From NCBI GenBank assembly GCA_039831705.1, contig JBDOMT010000215.1, forward strand, positions 1-64,000: 64,000 nt of DNA, written 5' to 3'. Below, one piece after another: positions 17,646-27,078 of this stretch (position 1 is the stretch's first letter; each line of letters starts with the position of its first letter). The position numbers were made by a program, and so were the translations under genes. A model generated the notes under the pieces. The model was given only the letters and a program-made list of their open reading frames with translations. It was not told the origin of the DNA and ran no database searches. This DNA is from JAJRWS01 sp039831705 (GTDB lineage: Bacteria; Planctomycetota; Planctomycetia; Pirellulales; Lacipirellulaceae).

Positions 17646-20045
17646 ATGCCCAACTCCATCCGCGATGCTATCCTCCACCACGTCAATCACCCTGACTATC
17701 GTGCTGTAAAGCCCAAGGTAATAGCCAAAAATCTGGGTTTACAAGGCAACGACCTGACAAGGGCAAAAAAGACCATCAAGCGATTGGTTAAGGAAAATAA
17801 GCTTGTTTATGGGGCCAGGCATCTGATCTACCCTGTTCTCGGCGTTTCCAAGAGTAAGAAAAACTGGTCCAAAAGCACGGATGACCCGGAGGCCGTTCAA
17901 GCGGACAAATCCAAAGAGAGCAGCAAGCCTAAACGACCGTTCAAACACACCGTAGGTACGTTCCGCCGCACGGCGAAAGGCTATGGTTTTGTTCGTCCTG
18001 AAGGAACCTTAGCCTCATCGGGTCGCGAGCAAGACCTCTATGTGGCTGCCAAGAACACTGGCGATGCGGCGCATGGTGACACCGTACGAGTGAAGCTGAT
18101 ATCGGGGCGCCCACGAAAAAGTGACCGCACCGAAGGCCGCGTCATTGACATTGTTCAACGAGCTACCAACCGTTTCGTTGGCACTTACTTTGAACAGGCT
18201 GGGATGGGCCTGGTGCAGATTGACGGCAACCTTTTCAGCAATCCAATCTACGTTGGAGATCCGGGAGCCAAGGGGGCCCATGACGACGACAAAGTCGTAT
18301 TGGAGATGGTCCGTTTTCCATCGCAAGTTCGCGACGGCGAAGGGGTCCTCGTACAGATTCTTGGCCAAAGAGGGCAGCCAGGCGTAGATACACTTTCGAT
18401 CATTCACCAATACGACTTGCCTGGTGACTTCCCTGAAGATGTACTGGAAAACGCCCGGCAACAAGCGGCAGCCTTCGACCAACTTACTAGTTCGGAAATT
18501 TGCAATTCGACCGACGCGCGTCGTGACCTTACCGGTGAGACGATCCTCACCATCGATCCCGCCACCGCCCGAGATTTCGATGACGCTATCTCACTACAAC
18601 GTCTTGAAAATGGCCACTGGCGGTTGGGGGTGCATATTGCCGATGTTTCACACTTTGTACAGCCTAAAAGCCCTCTTGACCGTGAAGCGTTCGAACGGGC
18701 CACCAGTGTCTATCTGCCCGACCAGGTTATCCCAATGCTCCCGGAGATCATCTCCAACAATCTGGCTAGCCTGCAACCTGACAAAATTCGCTATGCGGTA
18801 ACTTCTCTGATCGAATTCACTGCCGAAGGCGTTCACGTATCGACTGATCTCTTTAAAAGCATCATTAAAAGTTGTCGCCGTTTTACTTATGACGAAGTGG
18901 ATCAATATCTGGCCGATCGTCAGAGTTGGCAAGATAGAATCGATCCCGAAGTCCATGCCCTGTTAGCACGAATGCATACCTTGGGCATGCTTCTTCGTGG
19001 ACGCCGCATGAAGCGGGGAGCGTTAGAATTGGCGATGCCTGAACTTAAAATCGACTTGGATACCAAAGGTCATGTCTGCGGTGCCCATCTGGAAAAGAAT
19101 ACGGAAAGCCATCAAATCATCGAGGAGTTCATGTTGGCAGCCAACATCGCGGTAGCGGAAACGTTGGCCACGGAAGGACTGCTATTTTTACGGCGAGTTC
19201 ACGGCAACCCAGATCCGCGCAAGCTCAAAGCATTGACCCAATTTGTCAAAGAATTGGGTCTGGAAATTGAAAATTTAGAAAGTCGCTTTGAGTTGCAAAA
19301 GCTACTGCGTGATGTGAAAAACGATCCGCGTGAATACGCGGTAAATTACGCAACGTTAAGATCGATGCAACGGGCTACTTACAGCCCCGAGGAAGAAGGG
19401 CATTACGCACTGGCCAGCGACAACTACTGCCATTTTACATCGCCCATTCGCCGTTATCCGGATCTTACCATCCACCGGTTAATTGGCTCATTAAACAAGT
19501 CCGTGCCACCGCAACAAAAAATGGAAACACTGCTCATTCTGGGCGACCATTGCAGCGATCGTGAACAACGGTCAACCCAGGCCGAACGCGAACTAAATAA
19601 AGTTAAACTGCTACATTACTTTCAGGACAAAATTGGCACCGAAATGGAGGGCATCGTCACTGGCGTAGAACGCTTTGGCCTATTTGTCCTGGGCACAGAA
19701 ATTCCCGCAGAAGGATTCGTCCACGTTAGCTCGCTGGCTGACGACCATTACCGCTACGACCGTGCGGGGCATGTCTTGCAAGGATTCCGTTCAGGTAATA
19801 CTTTCCGACTGGGAGATCAAGTAAAGGTGGTCGTGGTCTCAGTGGATCTGGAACGACGAGAACTCGATTTCCGTCTCGTTAGCCATGCACAGGCAAAGGG
19901 CAAAAACTCTTCAAAAGGCAAGTCCAGACAAAAAACGAGCTCTCGCAAAGAAACAACATCCGCTCGCCAAGAATCCCAATCGGGATCCACTCAAAAGTCA
20001 AAATCCCCCGCCAAAAAAACCAACCGTCGCAAACGGCGCAAATAG
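17646..20045 (+). CDS. rnr: Ribonuclease R
   Basis: A processive 3'-5' exoribonuclease of the RNB/RNase II family, able to degrade structured RNA and involved in rRNA and tmRNA-related decay. The 799 residues contain an N-terminal winged-helix region (ILHHVNHPDYRAVKPKVIAK), two cold-shock domains (about 100-250), the RNB catalytic domain (about 270-630, with TIDPATARDFDDAISL and HIADVSHFV holding the metal-binding aspartates), an S1 domain (GTEMEGIVTGVERFGLFVLG), and a Lys/Ser-rich basic tail. The ATG at 17646 follows the 93-bp repeat directly, with no recognisable Shine-Dalgarno sequence. It is likely monocistronic. Confidence 0.95.
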   Translation: MPNSIRDAILHHVNHPDYRAVKPKVIAKNLGLQGNDLTRAKKTIKRLVKENKLVYGARHLIYPVLGVSKSKKNWSKSTDDPEAVQADKSKESSKPKRPFKHTVGTFRRTAKGYGFVRPEGTLASSGREQDLYVAAKNTGDAAHGDTVRVKLISGRPRKSDRTEGRVIDIVQRATNRFVGTYFEQAGMGLVQIDGNLFSNPIYVGDPGAKGAHDDDKVVLEMVRFPSQVRDGEGVLVQILGQRGQPGVDTLSIIHQYDLPGDFPEDVLENARQQAAAFDQLTSSEICNSTDARRDLTGETILTIDPATARDFDDAISLQRLENGHWRLGVHIADVSHFVQPKSPLDREAFERATSVYLPDQVIPMLPEIISNNLASLQPDKIRYAVTSLIEFTAEGVHVSTDLFKSIIKSCRRFTYDEVDQYLADRQSWQDRIDPEVHALLARMHTLGMLLRGRRMKRGALELAMPELKIDLDTKGHVCGAHLEKNTESHQIIEEFMLAANIAVAETLATEGLLFLRRVHGNPDPRKLKALTQFVKELGLEIENLESRFELQKLLRDVKNDPREYAVNYATLRSMQRATYSPEEEGHYALASDNYCHFTSPIRRYPDLTIHRLIGSLNKSVPPQQKMETLLILGDHCSDREQRSTQAERELNKVKLLHYFQDKIGTEMEGIVTGVERFGLFVLGTEIPAEGFVHVSSLADDHYRYDRAGHVLQGFRSGNTFRLGDQVKVVVVSVDLERRELDFRLVSHAQAKGKNSSKGKSRQKTSSRKETTSARQESQSGSTQKSKSPAKKTNRRKRRK

Positions 20046-20050
20046 GCTTA

Positions 20051-20084
20051 CCCCCTGACGGATTGGGCCCCCTGACAGATTGGG
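20051..20084. repeat. 17-bp tandem duplication after rnr
   Basis: CCCCCTGACGGATTGGG is followed at once by CCCCCTGACAGATTGGG (one mismatch). It sits a few bases after the rnr stop. No stable terminator hairpin is evident. Confidence 0.8.
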
Positions 20085-20178
20085 AGAGAACGTCTAAAAT
20101 GTGGCCTCCTATAACAGGAGAATTGCAAAGTCAGTATTTTGAAAAATGGACTGATTAAAAGTACGAAGATAGGCCCTA

Positions 20179-20300
20179 CCACGGAGTCACGGAGAACACG
20201 GCGTAGCTTAATCAATGGATCTTTTCTCCGTGCCCTCCGTGACTCCGTGGTTCAATTCTTTGTTATGATTTTGGCTGGATGTGACTTTGCAGTTTGCCGG
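20179..20300 (-). repeat. Dispersed element, family C (copy 2)
   Basis: The reverse complement matches 12327-12438. The element itself contains an inverted pair, CCACGGAGTCACGGAG at its left end and CTCCGTGACTCCGTGG near 20235. It fills most of the 314-nt gap between rnr and gcvT. No glycine riboswitch could be recognised in this gap. Confidence 0.65.
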
Positions 20301-20359
20301 CCTCTCCTATTGGCTTTTTGAGTCCACACGACACGTATGCAACGCAATTGGCCAGTCAA

Positions 20360-21589
20360 ATGACCGCATCATCACAAACCACATCCACCGAACTGGCCCG
20401 CACCGCACTCTATGACTGGCATGTGGCCCACGGCGGACGCATGGTCGATTTTGGCGGTTGGTTGATGCCCATGCAGTATTCGTCCATCATCAAGGAACAT
20501 CAAATAACCCGCACCGCAGCAGGCCTATTCGACATTTCGCATATGGGTCGCCTCCATTTTTCTGGAACAGGTGTCGCTGAATTTCTCGATTCCCTGCTCA
20601 CCCGGCGTGTTATCGACATGCATGCCGGCCAGATTTGCTACAGCCTGATCTGCAACCAACAGGGGGGCATACTAGACGATGTACTAATCTACTGCCTCGA
20701 TAATTCTAACGGTGATGATTCTGAGCAGCAGTCAATATTCCGACCAAAAGCCCAATTGTCGAGAGAGCAAAACCCAAGCCTCTCATTTCAGATGGTGGTC
20801 AATGCGAGCAATCGCAAGAAAATTGTCGACTGGCTGACGCATCACCTGGTGTCTGGAGAACTTTCCGCTGATTCTCAGATCTTCGATGATGTTCAATTCC
20901 AAGATTTGACTCACGAGAGTGCTATGATTGCGGTCCAAGGACCGAAGGCCATTGCACTACTCGACCCACTCCTTGATTGCAATCTAAAAGCGATACGATA
21001 TTACCGTGGCATGCCGGGGCAATTCTCCCAATGGCCCTGCTACATTACCCGGACGGGATACACGGGTGAGGACGGTTGTGAATTGATCGTTGCCAATGAA
21101 GATGGACCTCGGACCTGGGAAACGATATTAGAACGTGGAAATGAGATGGGCATTTCCCCCATTGGGTTAGCAGCACGAGACACGTTGCGTTTGGAAGCAG
21201 CAATGCCACTGTACGGTCATGAACTATCAGAACAAACGAATCCCATTCAGGCAGGACTTGGATTTGCTCTCAACCTAAAGAATCGTGAATTTATTGGCCG
21301 CGATGCCATTGTCAATTTCCAGACGGAAAACCGTCAGCCAATGCGAATAGGTCTGCAATTGGACGGCAAAAGAGTGCCACGTGAAGGACATGTGATTTTA
21401 CAAGCAGGCCAGCCAATTGGCGAAGTCACTAGCGGCACCTATTCCCCCACCTTTGAGCGTCCCATCGCCATGGGATATGTCAAAAAGGTTGCAGGAGCTC
21501 CAGGGACGACTCTCTCCATTGATATTCGCGGCAAGCATCACCCAGCAGTCGTGATACCGCTACCTTTTTACACACGTGGAAAACCTTAA
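20360..21589 (+). CDS. gcvT: Glycine cleavage system T protein (aminomethyltransferase)
   Basis: GcvT transfers the aminomethyl-derived C1 unit from lipoyl-H protein to tetrahydrofolate, releasing ammonia. The 409-410 residues show LYDWHVAHGGRMVDFGGWLM near the start, the folate-binding GLFDISHMGRLHF, the TRTGYTGEDGCEL signature, the LRLEAAMPLYGHEL motif, and the C-terminal barrel (YSPTFERPIAMGYV). The ATG at 20360 is chosen; an in-frame TTG at 20294 falls inside a repeat element and adds unlike residues. There is an insertion near residues 120-160 relative to short GcvTs. It is the first gene of gcvT-gcvH-gcvPA-gcvPB-lipM, with 11 nt to gcvH. Confidence 0.94.
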   Translation: MTASSQTTSTELARTALYDWHVAHGGRMVDFGGWLMPMQYSSIIKEHQITRTAAGLFDISHMGRLHFSGTGVAEFLDSLLTRRVIDMHAGQICYSLICNQQGGILDDVLIYCLDNSNGDDSEQQSIFRPKAQLSREQNPSLSFQMVVNASNRKKIVDWLTHHLVSGELSADSQIFDDVQFQDLTHESAMIAVQGPKAIALLDPLLDCNLKAIRYYRGMPGQFSQWPCYITRTGYTGEDGCELIVANEDGPRTWETILERGNEMGISPIGLAARDTLRLEAAMPLYGHELSEQTNPIQAGLGFALNLKNREFIGRDAIVNFQTENRQPMRIGLQLDGKRVPREGHVILQAGQPIGEVTSGTYSPTFERPIAMGYVKKVAGAPGTTLSIDIRGKHHPAVVIPLPFYTRGKP

Positions 21590-21600
21590 GGAATATCGTA

Positions 21601-21996
21601 GTGAACCAGGAAGATTTGTTGTTTGCCAAAACCCATGAATGGGTAGCCATTTCCACTGAAGATGGTCAACCGCTGGCCACGCTTGGGCTCAGCGCATTTG
21701 CCGTAGAAGCACTGACCGATTTGGTATTTATCGAGCTACCAGAAGTTGGTCAGCAAGTGAAAGCTGAGGAACCGTGTTGTGAGGTCGAATCAGTTAAGGC
21801 TGTCAGCGATGTCTATTCCCCGGTGGAGGGAGAAATCATCGCCGTGAACGATGCCTTGCCCGATGCATTGGAAACACTGAGCGAAGACCCCTACGGTTCA
21901 GGATGGATCGCAAAAATCCGCCTCGCCGGCGAGCCTGATCTGACTCACCTAATGGACTACAAGACCTACCAGAAACAGTGTGAGGAAGAGAGTTGA
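21601..21996 (+). CDS. gcvH: Glycine cleavage system H protein
   Basis: The lipoylated carrier that shuttles the methylamine intermediate between P, T and L proteins. The 131 residues have the lipoyl-domain fold; the modified lysine is Lys66 in EVESVKAVSDVYSPV. The GTG start at 21601 gives the usual beginning (NQEDLLFAKTHEWVAI). The length is typical for the family. It lies between gcvT and gcvPA; the short stretch after its stop contains GAGAGTTGAGAG-type simple sequence. Confidence 0.96.
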   Translation: MNQEDLLFAKTHEWVAISTEDGQPLATLGLSAFAVEALTDLVFIELPEVGQQVKAEEPCCEVESVKAVSDVYSPVEGEIIAVNDALPDALETLSEDPYGSGWIAKIRLAGEPDLTHLMDYKTYQKQCEEES

Positions 21997-22092
21997 AAGC
22001 TGAGAGTTGAGAGCGACAATTCTACCTCCCTGCCAACCACGTTGCTTTCTAACACATCGACATTCAAACATCACACATCTAACATCTACCTG

Positions 22093-23472
22093 ATGCCTTA
22101 CCTTTACAACACCCCCGCCGATCAAACTGAAATGCTGGCCACCATTGGGGCCGGTTCATTGGACGAATTATTCGACTCGGTACCACAAGATTTGCAATTG
22201 GCTCGATCACTCGATCTGCCATCGGCAATGTCTGAAATGGAGTTGGAGCAGCACCTGCATCGATTGGCTAATAAAAACCAGCACGCTGGTCAGCTTGTTT
22301 GTTTCCTGGGAGGTGGTAGCTACGATCATTTTGTGCCCGCTGTGGTTGATGCTATCGGTTCACGAAGCGAATTCTACACTTCTTACACTCCTTATCAGGC
22401 CGAGGCGAGCCAAGGCAACCTGCAAGTCGTATTTGAGTATCAGTCGCTCATTACACGACTCACTGGCATGGAAGTATCGAACGCCAGCATGTACGACGGC
22501 GGAAGTGCCACGGCCGAAGCAGTGCTGATGGCAATCAGCACGACAGGCGGGCGGAGTGCGAAAAAAAGACAGCCCAATGTTGTCCTACCCCATAGTTTGC
22601 ATCCCGAATATCGGGCCACAATCGTTACTTATCTCGAAAATCTTGATGTCCAAGTACGGTTTCTGGAAACACCCCAGGGCATCATCGATAGGGAACACCT
22701 CGCGAACGTCCTTGACGACCAAACAGCCGCCGTTGTGCTTCAGCATCCCAATTTTTTTGGCTGCTTAGAAGATGCGGAAGAAATCACTCGGATAACTCAC
22801 GACGCCGGCGCATTATTGATTTCAGTATTCGACCCGATCAGCCTGGGATTGCTCACCCGCCCGGGAGATTATGGCGCAAATATCGCCGTAGCTGAAGGGC
22901 AAGGCCTCGGAACTCCCATGACTTACGGTGGTCCCTATCTGGGTATCATGGCGTGTGATAAAAAATTGGTCCGACGTATGCCTGGTCGGATCGCGGGACA
23001 AACTGTCGATCGCCGTGGCAATCCATGTTTTGTACTTACGCTACAAACTCGCGAGCAACACATACGCCGCGCCAAAGCCACCAGCAACGTCTGCACTAAC
23101 CAGGGCCTATTTGCTTTACGTGCCACGGTCTATCTGGCCCAACTTGGTCCTCAAGGCCTCCGTGAAACGGCCACCTTATGTCTGCAAAAAGCCCATTATG
23201 CAAGCCAGCAGCTTTGCCGCCATCCACGTTTCTCACGAGCATTCGACCATCCTACGTTTAAGGAATTTGTCATTCGCGACGCAGAAAATCGAGTCGATGA
23301 GCTACTGCAAGCAGCAACAAACCATGGCTACCTGGCGGGCATTCCCCTGGCACCGTGGTTCCCGGAATTATCAGACTGTTTTCTCGTCGCCGTCACGGAA
23401 AAACGGACTCAAGATGAAATTGACCGTTGGGTTGGCGAATTGACGCGCTGCGGCGCAAAAGTCCACATCTGA
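22093..23472 (+). CDS. gcvPA: Glycine dehydrogenase (decarboxylating) subunit 1
   Basis: The N-terminal half of a two-subunit glycine decarboxylase P protein (459 residues). It has the expected start (MPYLYNTPADQTEMLATIG) and fold-type I transferase motifs (YQAEASQGNLQVVFEYQSLI, NASMYDGGSATAEAVLMA, QGLGTPMTYGGPYLGIMA). The PLP lysine is on subunit 2, as usual for split P proteins. The ATG at 22093 is favoured because it gives the family N-terminus. It has no Shine-Dalgarno sequence and is preceded by a CATTCAAACATCACACATC-type repetitive leader. It is the third gene of the gcv operon. Confidence 0.95.
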   Translation: MPYLYNTPADQTEMLATIGAGSLDELFDSVPQDLQLARSLDLPSAMSEMELEQHLHRLANKNQHAGQLVCFLGGGSYDHFVPAVVDAIGSRSEFYTSYTPYQAEASQGNLQVVFEYQSLITRLTGMEVSNASMYDGGSATAEAVLMAISTTGGRSAKKRQPNVVLPHSLHPEYRATIVTYLENLDVQVRFLETPQGIIDREHLANVLDDQTAAVVLQHPNFFGCLEDAEEITRITHDAGALLISVFDPISLGLLTRPGDYGANIAVAEGQGLGTPMTYGGPYLGIMACDKKLVRRMPGRIAGQTVDRRGNPCFVLTLQTREQHIRRAKATSNVCTNQGLFALRATVYLAQLGPQGLRETATLCLQKAHYASQQLCRHPRFSRAFDHPTFKEFVIRDAENRVDELLQAATNHGYLAGIPLAPWFPELSDCFLVAVTEKRTQDEIDRWVGELTRCGAKVHI

Positions 23473-23505
23473 CAGTGTATACGTATACCTAAAAATGCAA
23501 TTTCA

Positions 23506-25008
23506 ATGAAAAACACTCGAGACACACAACTGCTGTTCGAACTATCCAGGCCAGGCTGCCGAGCGACAAGACTACCCGCATGCGATGTGCCAGAGCTGCC
23601 TCTTTGCGAGTTGCTCCCAACTGCATCGATGGCATCAACTCCACCTAACCTGCCCGAACTATCCGAACCCCAAATCGTCAGGCATTTCGTCAATTTATCA
23701 ACACAGAACATGAGTGTTGATACACACTTCTACCCGCTTGGGTCCTGTACCATGAAGTACAATCCCAAAAGGAACGAACGAATTGCCGGACTACCTGGCC
23801 TGGCAGAGCTGCATCCCTATCAACCAGAAAGTACGTTGCAGGGCATGCTGCAAATACTTTATGAACTTCAGGAAATATTGCAGGAAATCTCAGGACTGGC
23901 AGTCTGCTCATTGCAACCTGCGGCTGGAGCCCATGGTGAATTGACAGCCCTGTTGGTGGCGAGTGCCTACTTTCGTAATCTGGGCCAAAAACGGCCAATC
24001 GTATTGGTACCCGACAATGCCCACGGCACCAACCCGGCCAGTGCTTCCATGGCCGGTTTTCAGTCCGTAACCCTCAAAACCACGTCCGATGGTTTTGTCG
24101 ACATGGACGAATTGGCCACAAAGTTAAACGATCAAGTCGCCGTGTTGATGATAACCAACCCTAGTACGCTAGGTCTGTTTGAGCCTCACATTCGCCAGAT
24201 AGCCGATCAAGTACATGCGGTTGGCGCACTTGTCTACTTGGATGGAGCAAATATGAACGCCATCCTGGGAGTTGCTCGTCCGGGAGATTTCGGGGCCGAC
24301 ATGCAACATTTCAACCCCCACAAAACCTTCAGTGGGCCACACGGTGGTGGTGGCCCAGGAGCCGGACCGATCTGTGTCACCAAAGAGTTGGCCCCATTCC
24401 TGCCGGCCCCTATCGTCGTTCCATGTGATCGACAGGAACCTTGTGACCACCAGGAAACTGACGAGAAAGGCTCTGGCCCTACCTATCGACTCGATTGGGA
24501 TCGGCCTAAATCTATTGGGCGAGTTCGCGCTTTCTTTGGCAACGTCGGTGTGCTTGTACGAACCTATGCCTATATTCGCACTCATGGCCCGGATGGATTG
24601 CGACGGGTATCGGAAAATGCGGTTCTCAATGCCAACTACTTGCTCAGCCGCATAAAAAAGATACTGCCCGTTGTGCAAGATGATCGCTGCATGCACGAGT
24701 TTGTCGCCACGGCGGCTCAACTCAAAGCAGAAAAAAATATCTCGGCGATGGATATCGCCAAACGGCTGTTGGACTACGGATTCCACGCTCCAACTGTCTA
24801 CTTTCCGCTCACGGTCCCAGAAGCGATCATGATAGAACCCACCGAAAGTGAAAGCAAACAAACACTTGATGATTTTACCGATGCTCTCTTCCGTATCATC
24901 GAAGAAGACCCCCAATTGCTACACGGTGCTCCGCACACGACTTCCATCAGTCGTCCCAACGAAGTCCAAGCCGCTCGTCAACAGATTTTGTCACATCCTG
25001 AGGCGTGA
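23506..25008 (+). CDS. gcvPB: Glycine dehydrogenase (decarboxylating) subunit 2
   Basis: The catalytic PLP-binding half of the split P protein (500 residues). The Schiff-base lysine is Lys273 in HFNPHKTFSGPHGGGGPG. Other motifs are YPLGSCTMKYNPK, LQPAAGAHGELTALL and VPDNAHGTNPASASMAG. A short hydrophilic insertion rich in Cys/Asp/His/Gln (about residues 306-322) follows the PLP segment and is not a usual part of the family. It works with GcvPA to decarboxylate glycine and load the H protein. One nucleotide separates its stop from the next start, so translation is probably coupled. Confidence 0.95.
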   Translation: MKNTRDTQLLFELSRPGCRATRLPACDVPELPLCELLPTASMASTPPNLPELSEPQIVRHFVNLSTQNMSVDTHFYPLGSCTMKYNPKRNERIAGLPGLAELHPYQPESTLQGMLQILYELQEILQEISGLAVCSLQPAAGAHGELTALLVASAYFRNLGQKRPIVLVPDNAHGTNPASASMAGFQSVTLKTTSDGFVDMDELATKLNDQVAVLMITNPSTLGLFEPHIRQIADQVHAVGALVYLDGANMNAILGVARPGDFGADMQHFNPHKTFSGPHGGGGPGAGPICVTKELAPFLPAPIVVPCDRQEPCDHQETDEKGSGPTYRLDWDRPKSIGRVRAFFGNVGVLVRTYAYIRTHGPDGLRRVSENAVLNANYLLSRIKKILPVVQDDRCMHEFVATAAQLKAEKNISAMDIAKRLLDYGFHAPTVYFPLTVPEAIMIEPTESESKQTLDDFTDALFRIIEEDPQLLHGAPHTTSISRPNEVQAARQQILSHPEA

Positions 25009-25009
25009 C

Positions 25010-25819
25010 ATGCAACCCACCCCTTGCCGGTACCTGGTCGATCCACCGCAACCGGGTGCGTGGAATATGGCGGCCGATGAAACCATGCTGGATGCGGCTG
25101 TCCAATCTGGGTCGGCAATGCTTCGTTTCTATCAGTGGCAGCAACCCACTTTATCACTTGGTTATTTCCAACCCTATTCACAACGTTCCTGCCATCCCTC
25201 CAGTCAACAGGCAACTGTCGTTAGGCGTCTCAGTGGGGGCGGAGCACTCGTGCACGATCGTGAACTCACCTACTCTCTGGCACTGCCAGCTTCACATCCG
25301 CTCATCCAGAACCGTGATAATCTGTATGTCCTCGTACACCAAACACTAATCGATACGTTGTCCGACTTTGACATTCATGCCGATGTGCAGCGCGAACCTA
25401 CCGAAGCAGCAGGGCACATTGACTCCAGCAATGCAACCTGTGCATTCATTCCTTCTGCTGAAGCTCCCTTTCTATGCTTCCAGCGTCACTGTCCTGGCGA
25501 TGTGCTGATGTCTGACCACCGCCACGGACAACCGGCAAAAATTCTCGGCAGTGCGCAAAGACGCAGGCGTGGCGCCCTACTACAGCATGGTTCGTTACTG
25601 CTAGCAATATCGCCGGCTGCCCCCGAACTGGCTGGCATTCAGGATTTAACAGGCAAAATACCCAATAACTCTGACTTGCTAGCCCGCTGGAGCACGCATC
25701 TTCAGGACTGTCTAAAACTCAAACTCATACCTTCCGATTGGAACCCAGCGCAGCACCACAGCATTCAACGGTACCAGCAATCCAAGTATTGCCGCTCCAG
25801 TTGGACTGAGGCTCGTTAA
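25010..25819 (+). CDS. Lipoyl/octanoyl-transfer protein (LipM or LplA family)
   Basis: A BPL/LplA/LipB cofactor-transferase fold protein of 269 residues. Motifs are NMAADETMLDAA, LSLGYFQP, VVRRLSGGGALVHDRELTYS, and AKILGSAQRRRRGALLQHGS with the conserved Lys177. Cys156 (FLCFQ) sits where octanoyltransferase LipM has its acyl-carrying cysteine, so octanoyl transfer from ACP to GcvH is a reasonable inference; lipoate ligase is the alternative. The start ATG lies 1 nt after the gcvPB stop. Last gene of the glycine cleavage operon, placing the enzyme that modifies GcvH with its substrate. Confidence 0.82.
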   Translation: MQPTPCRYLVDPPQPGAWNMAADETMLDAAVQSGSAMLRFYQWQQPTLSLGYFQPYSQRSCHPSSQQATVVRRLSGGGALVHDRELTYSLALPASHPLIQNRDNLYVLVHQTLIDTLSDFDIHADVQREPTEAAGHIDSSNATCAFIPSAEAPFLCFQRHCPGDVLMSDHRHGQPAKILGSAQRRRRGALLQHGSLLLAISPAAPELAGIQDLTGKIPNNSDLLARWSTHLQDCLKLKLIPSDWNPAQHHSIQRYQQSKYCRSSWTEAR

Positions 25820-25999
25820 GCTTGAGGCCCGTTCTACCGATACGAATTAAGTGTCCAACGTGATATATTCTGCCACCCAGTAGGAAAGCGTGATATATCT
25901 GGTGCCAAATTCCTATCTGCCTGCTACAATGACGGTAGCACCGGTCGTGTCGATTATTTAGCAATATCAATTGTTTACTTGAGAAGAAGCCAGTCTCCC

Positions 26000-26761
26000 A
26001 TGGATGTTACCCTCAAAGTACTTAAAGGGGCCAAATCGGGTGGGAAAATTACGATCAAAAAGGAAAAATTCCTGATTGGTCGTAGCAAGAAGTGCAGTTT
26101 GTGTGTCGGTACAGAATCAATCAGCCGCCAACATTGTGTTATCACTCGCTACCAATCACGCGTTACCATTGCGGATCTGGGAAGCCGCAACGGGACCATT
26201 GTCAACGGCGAGCGAATTGACGAGCCTGTGCCTCTCAAATCGGGTGATGAATTGGACATCGGGCCTCTGCGATTCCTGGTGACTATCAGCAACGGCATCA
26301 GCAATCTCAAACGCGACAAAGTGAAATCGATTGCTGACGCCGCTCAACGTACAGCCAATACCCACTCTACCGATGTCCTTGAGGATGACATCACTTCATG
26401 GCTATCGGGTATTGGTGTTAGCTCAGGGTCAACCGTCTCTCCCTCCATTACGGATACGCAGACCATTCGACTGGATGACACAAATGCAGCAGAGATGAAG
26501 CATGCGTTAGAAGAATTTGCTCAACAAGAAGCTCAAACTGAACAAAACCAAAGACCTGCCGAAAAGGAAAAATCGTCGCAGAATAATTCCACCTCAAGCG
26601 ATGGAAAATCGGGAACCAGTAAATCAAATCCTAAGATTCAAACTGATTCTAAGATTCAAAAGGGGCTCGGAAAATTACCATCCATTCCTTCAAAACCTAC
26701 AGCCAAAAACAGTTGCGAAGCGGCTGCCGAAGCATTGCGATCCTGGGGACGAAGAAAGTAA
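26000..26761 (+). CDS. FHA domain protein
   Basis: The 253 residues start with a forkhead-associated domain (about 1-95), a phosphothreonine-binding beta-sandwich. The signature residues are readable: FLIGRSKKCSL, SISRQHCVI and LGSRNGTIVNGE. The C-terminal half is a low-complexity Ser/Gln/Lys/Glu linker with a short conserved helix at the end (NSCEAAAEALRSWG). It probably reads phosphorylation by Ser/Thr kinases such as the one at 51.3 kb, but no kinase is adjacent. The ATG at 26000 makes the N-terminus fit the domain; a longer TTG start at 25979 is less likely. The gene follows lipM by 180 nt, probably outside that operon. Confidence 0.88.
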   Translation: MDVTLKVLKGAKSGGKITIKKEKFLIGRSKKCSLCVGTESISRQHCVITRYQSRVTIADLGSRNGTIVNGERIDEPVPLKSGDELDIGPLRFLVTISNGISNLKRDKVKSIADAAQRTANTHSTDVLEDDITSWLSGIGVSSGSTVSPSITDTQTIRLDDTNAAEMKHALEEFAQQEAQTEQNQRPAEKEKSSQNNSTSSDGKSGTSKSNPKIQTDSKIQKGLGKLPSIPSKPTAKNSCEAAAEALRSWGRRK

Positions 26762-26798
26762 CGTCTGGCGAAAAAGAGTCTGGCTTTAGGAATTTCTC

Positions 26799-27053
26799 AT
26801 GAACAGAAGAATCCCTCACCCAAAATGCTCACTACTCGGCTTGGCTTTCGATGCCGAAGATGGGCAAAAGCGAATAACCCGCGGCCCCAACTTTTTCCTC
26901 GCTGGGGGCACGCAGGAAACTCACGGAATCATGCAAGAAACCGCCATCAAAGTCAACGAACACCTGGATGGCAAGGGAAAACGACTGGAAGATGTCTCTG
27001 ATCAGGAATTGCGGCACATTGTGGAAGACATCCAGACTGGCCCGAGTTTATGA
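26799..27053 (+). CDS. Small hypothetical protein
   Basis: The 84 residues show no recognisable domain. The sequence is well behaved: it contains SLLGLAFDAEDGQKRITRG, then a FFLAGGTQETHGIMQETAIK helix and an acidic C-terminus. It has no signal peptide or membrane segment. It starts 37 nt after the FHA gene in the same direction, so they may be cotranscribed. My memory suggests similar small proteins in other planctomycetes, but I cannot confirm this. Confidence 0.6.
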   Translation: MNRRIPHPKCSLLGLAFDAEDGQKRITRGPNFFLAGGTQETHGIMQETAIKVNEHLDGKGKRLEDVSDQELRHIVEDIQTGPSL

Positions 27054-27078
27054 ACATCCAGGCTAGTGTCTGGTCAAG

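Noticed and set aside
20046..20359. Glycine riboswitch upstream of gcvT
   Set aside because: The gap is filled by a tandem repeat and a family C element; no recognisable tandem glycine aptamer was seen.
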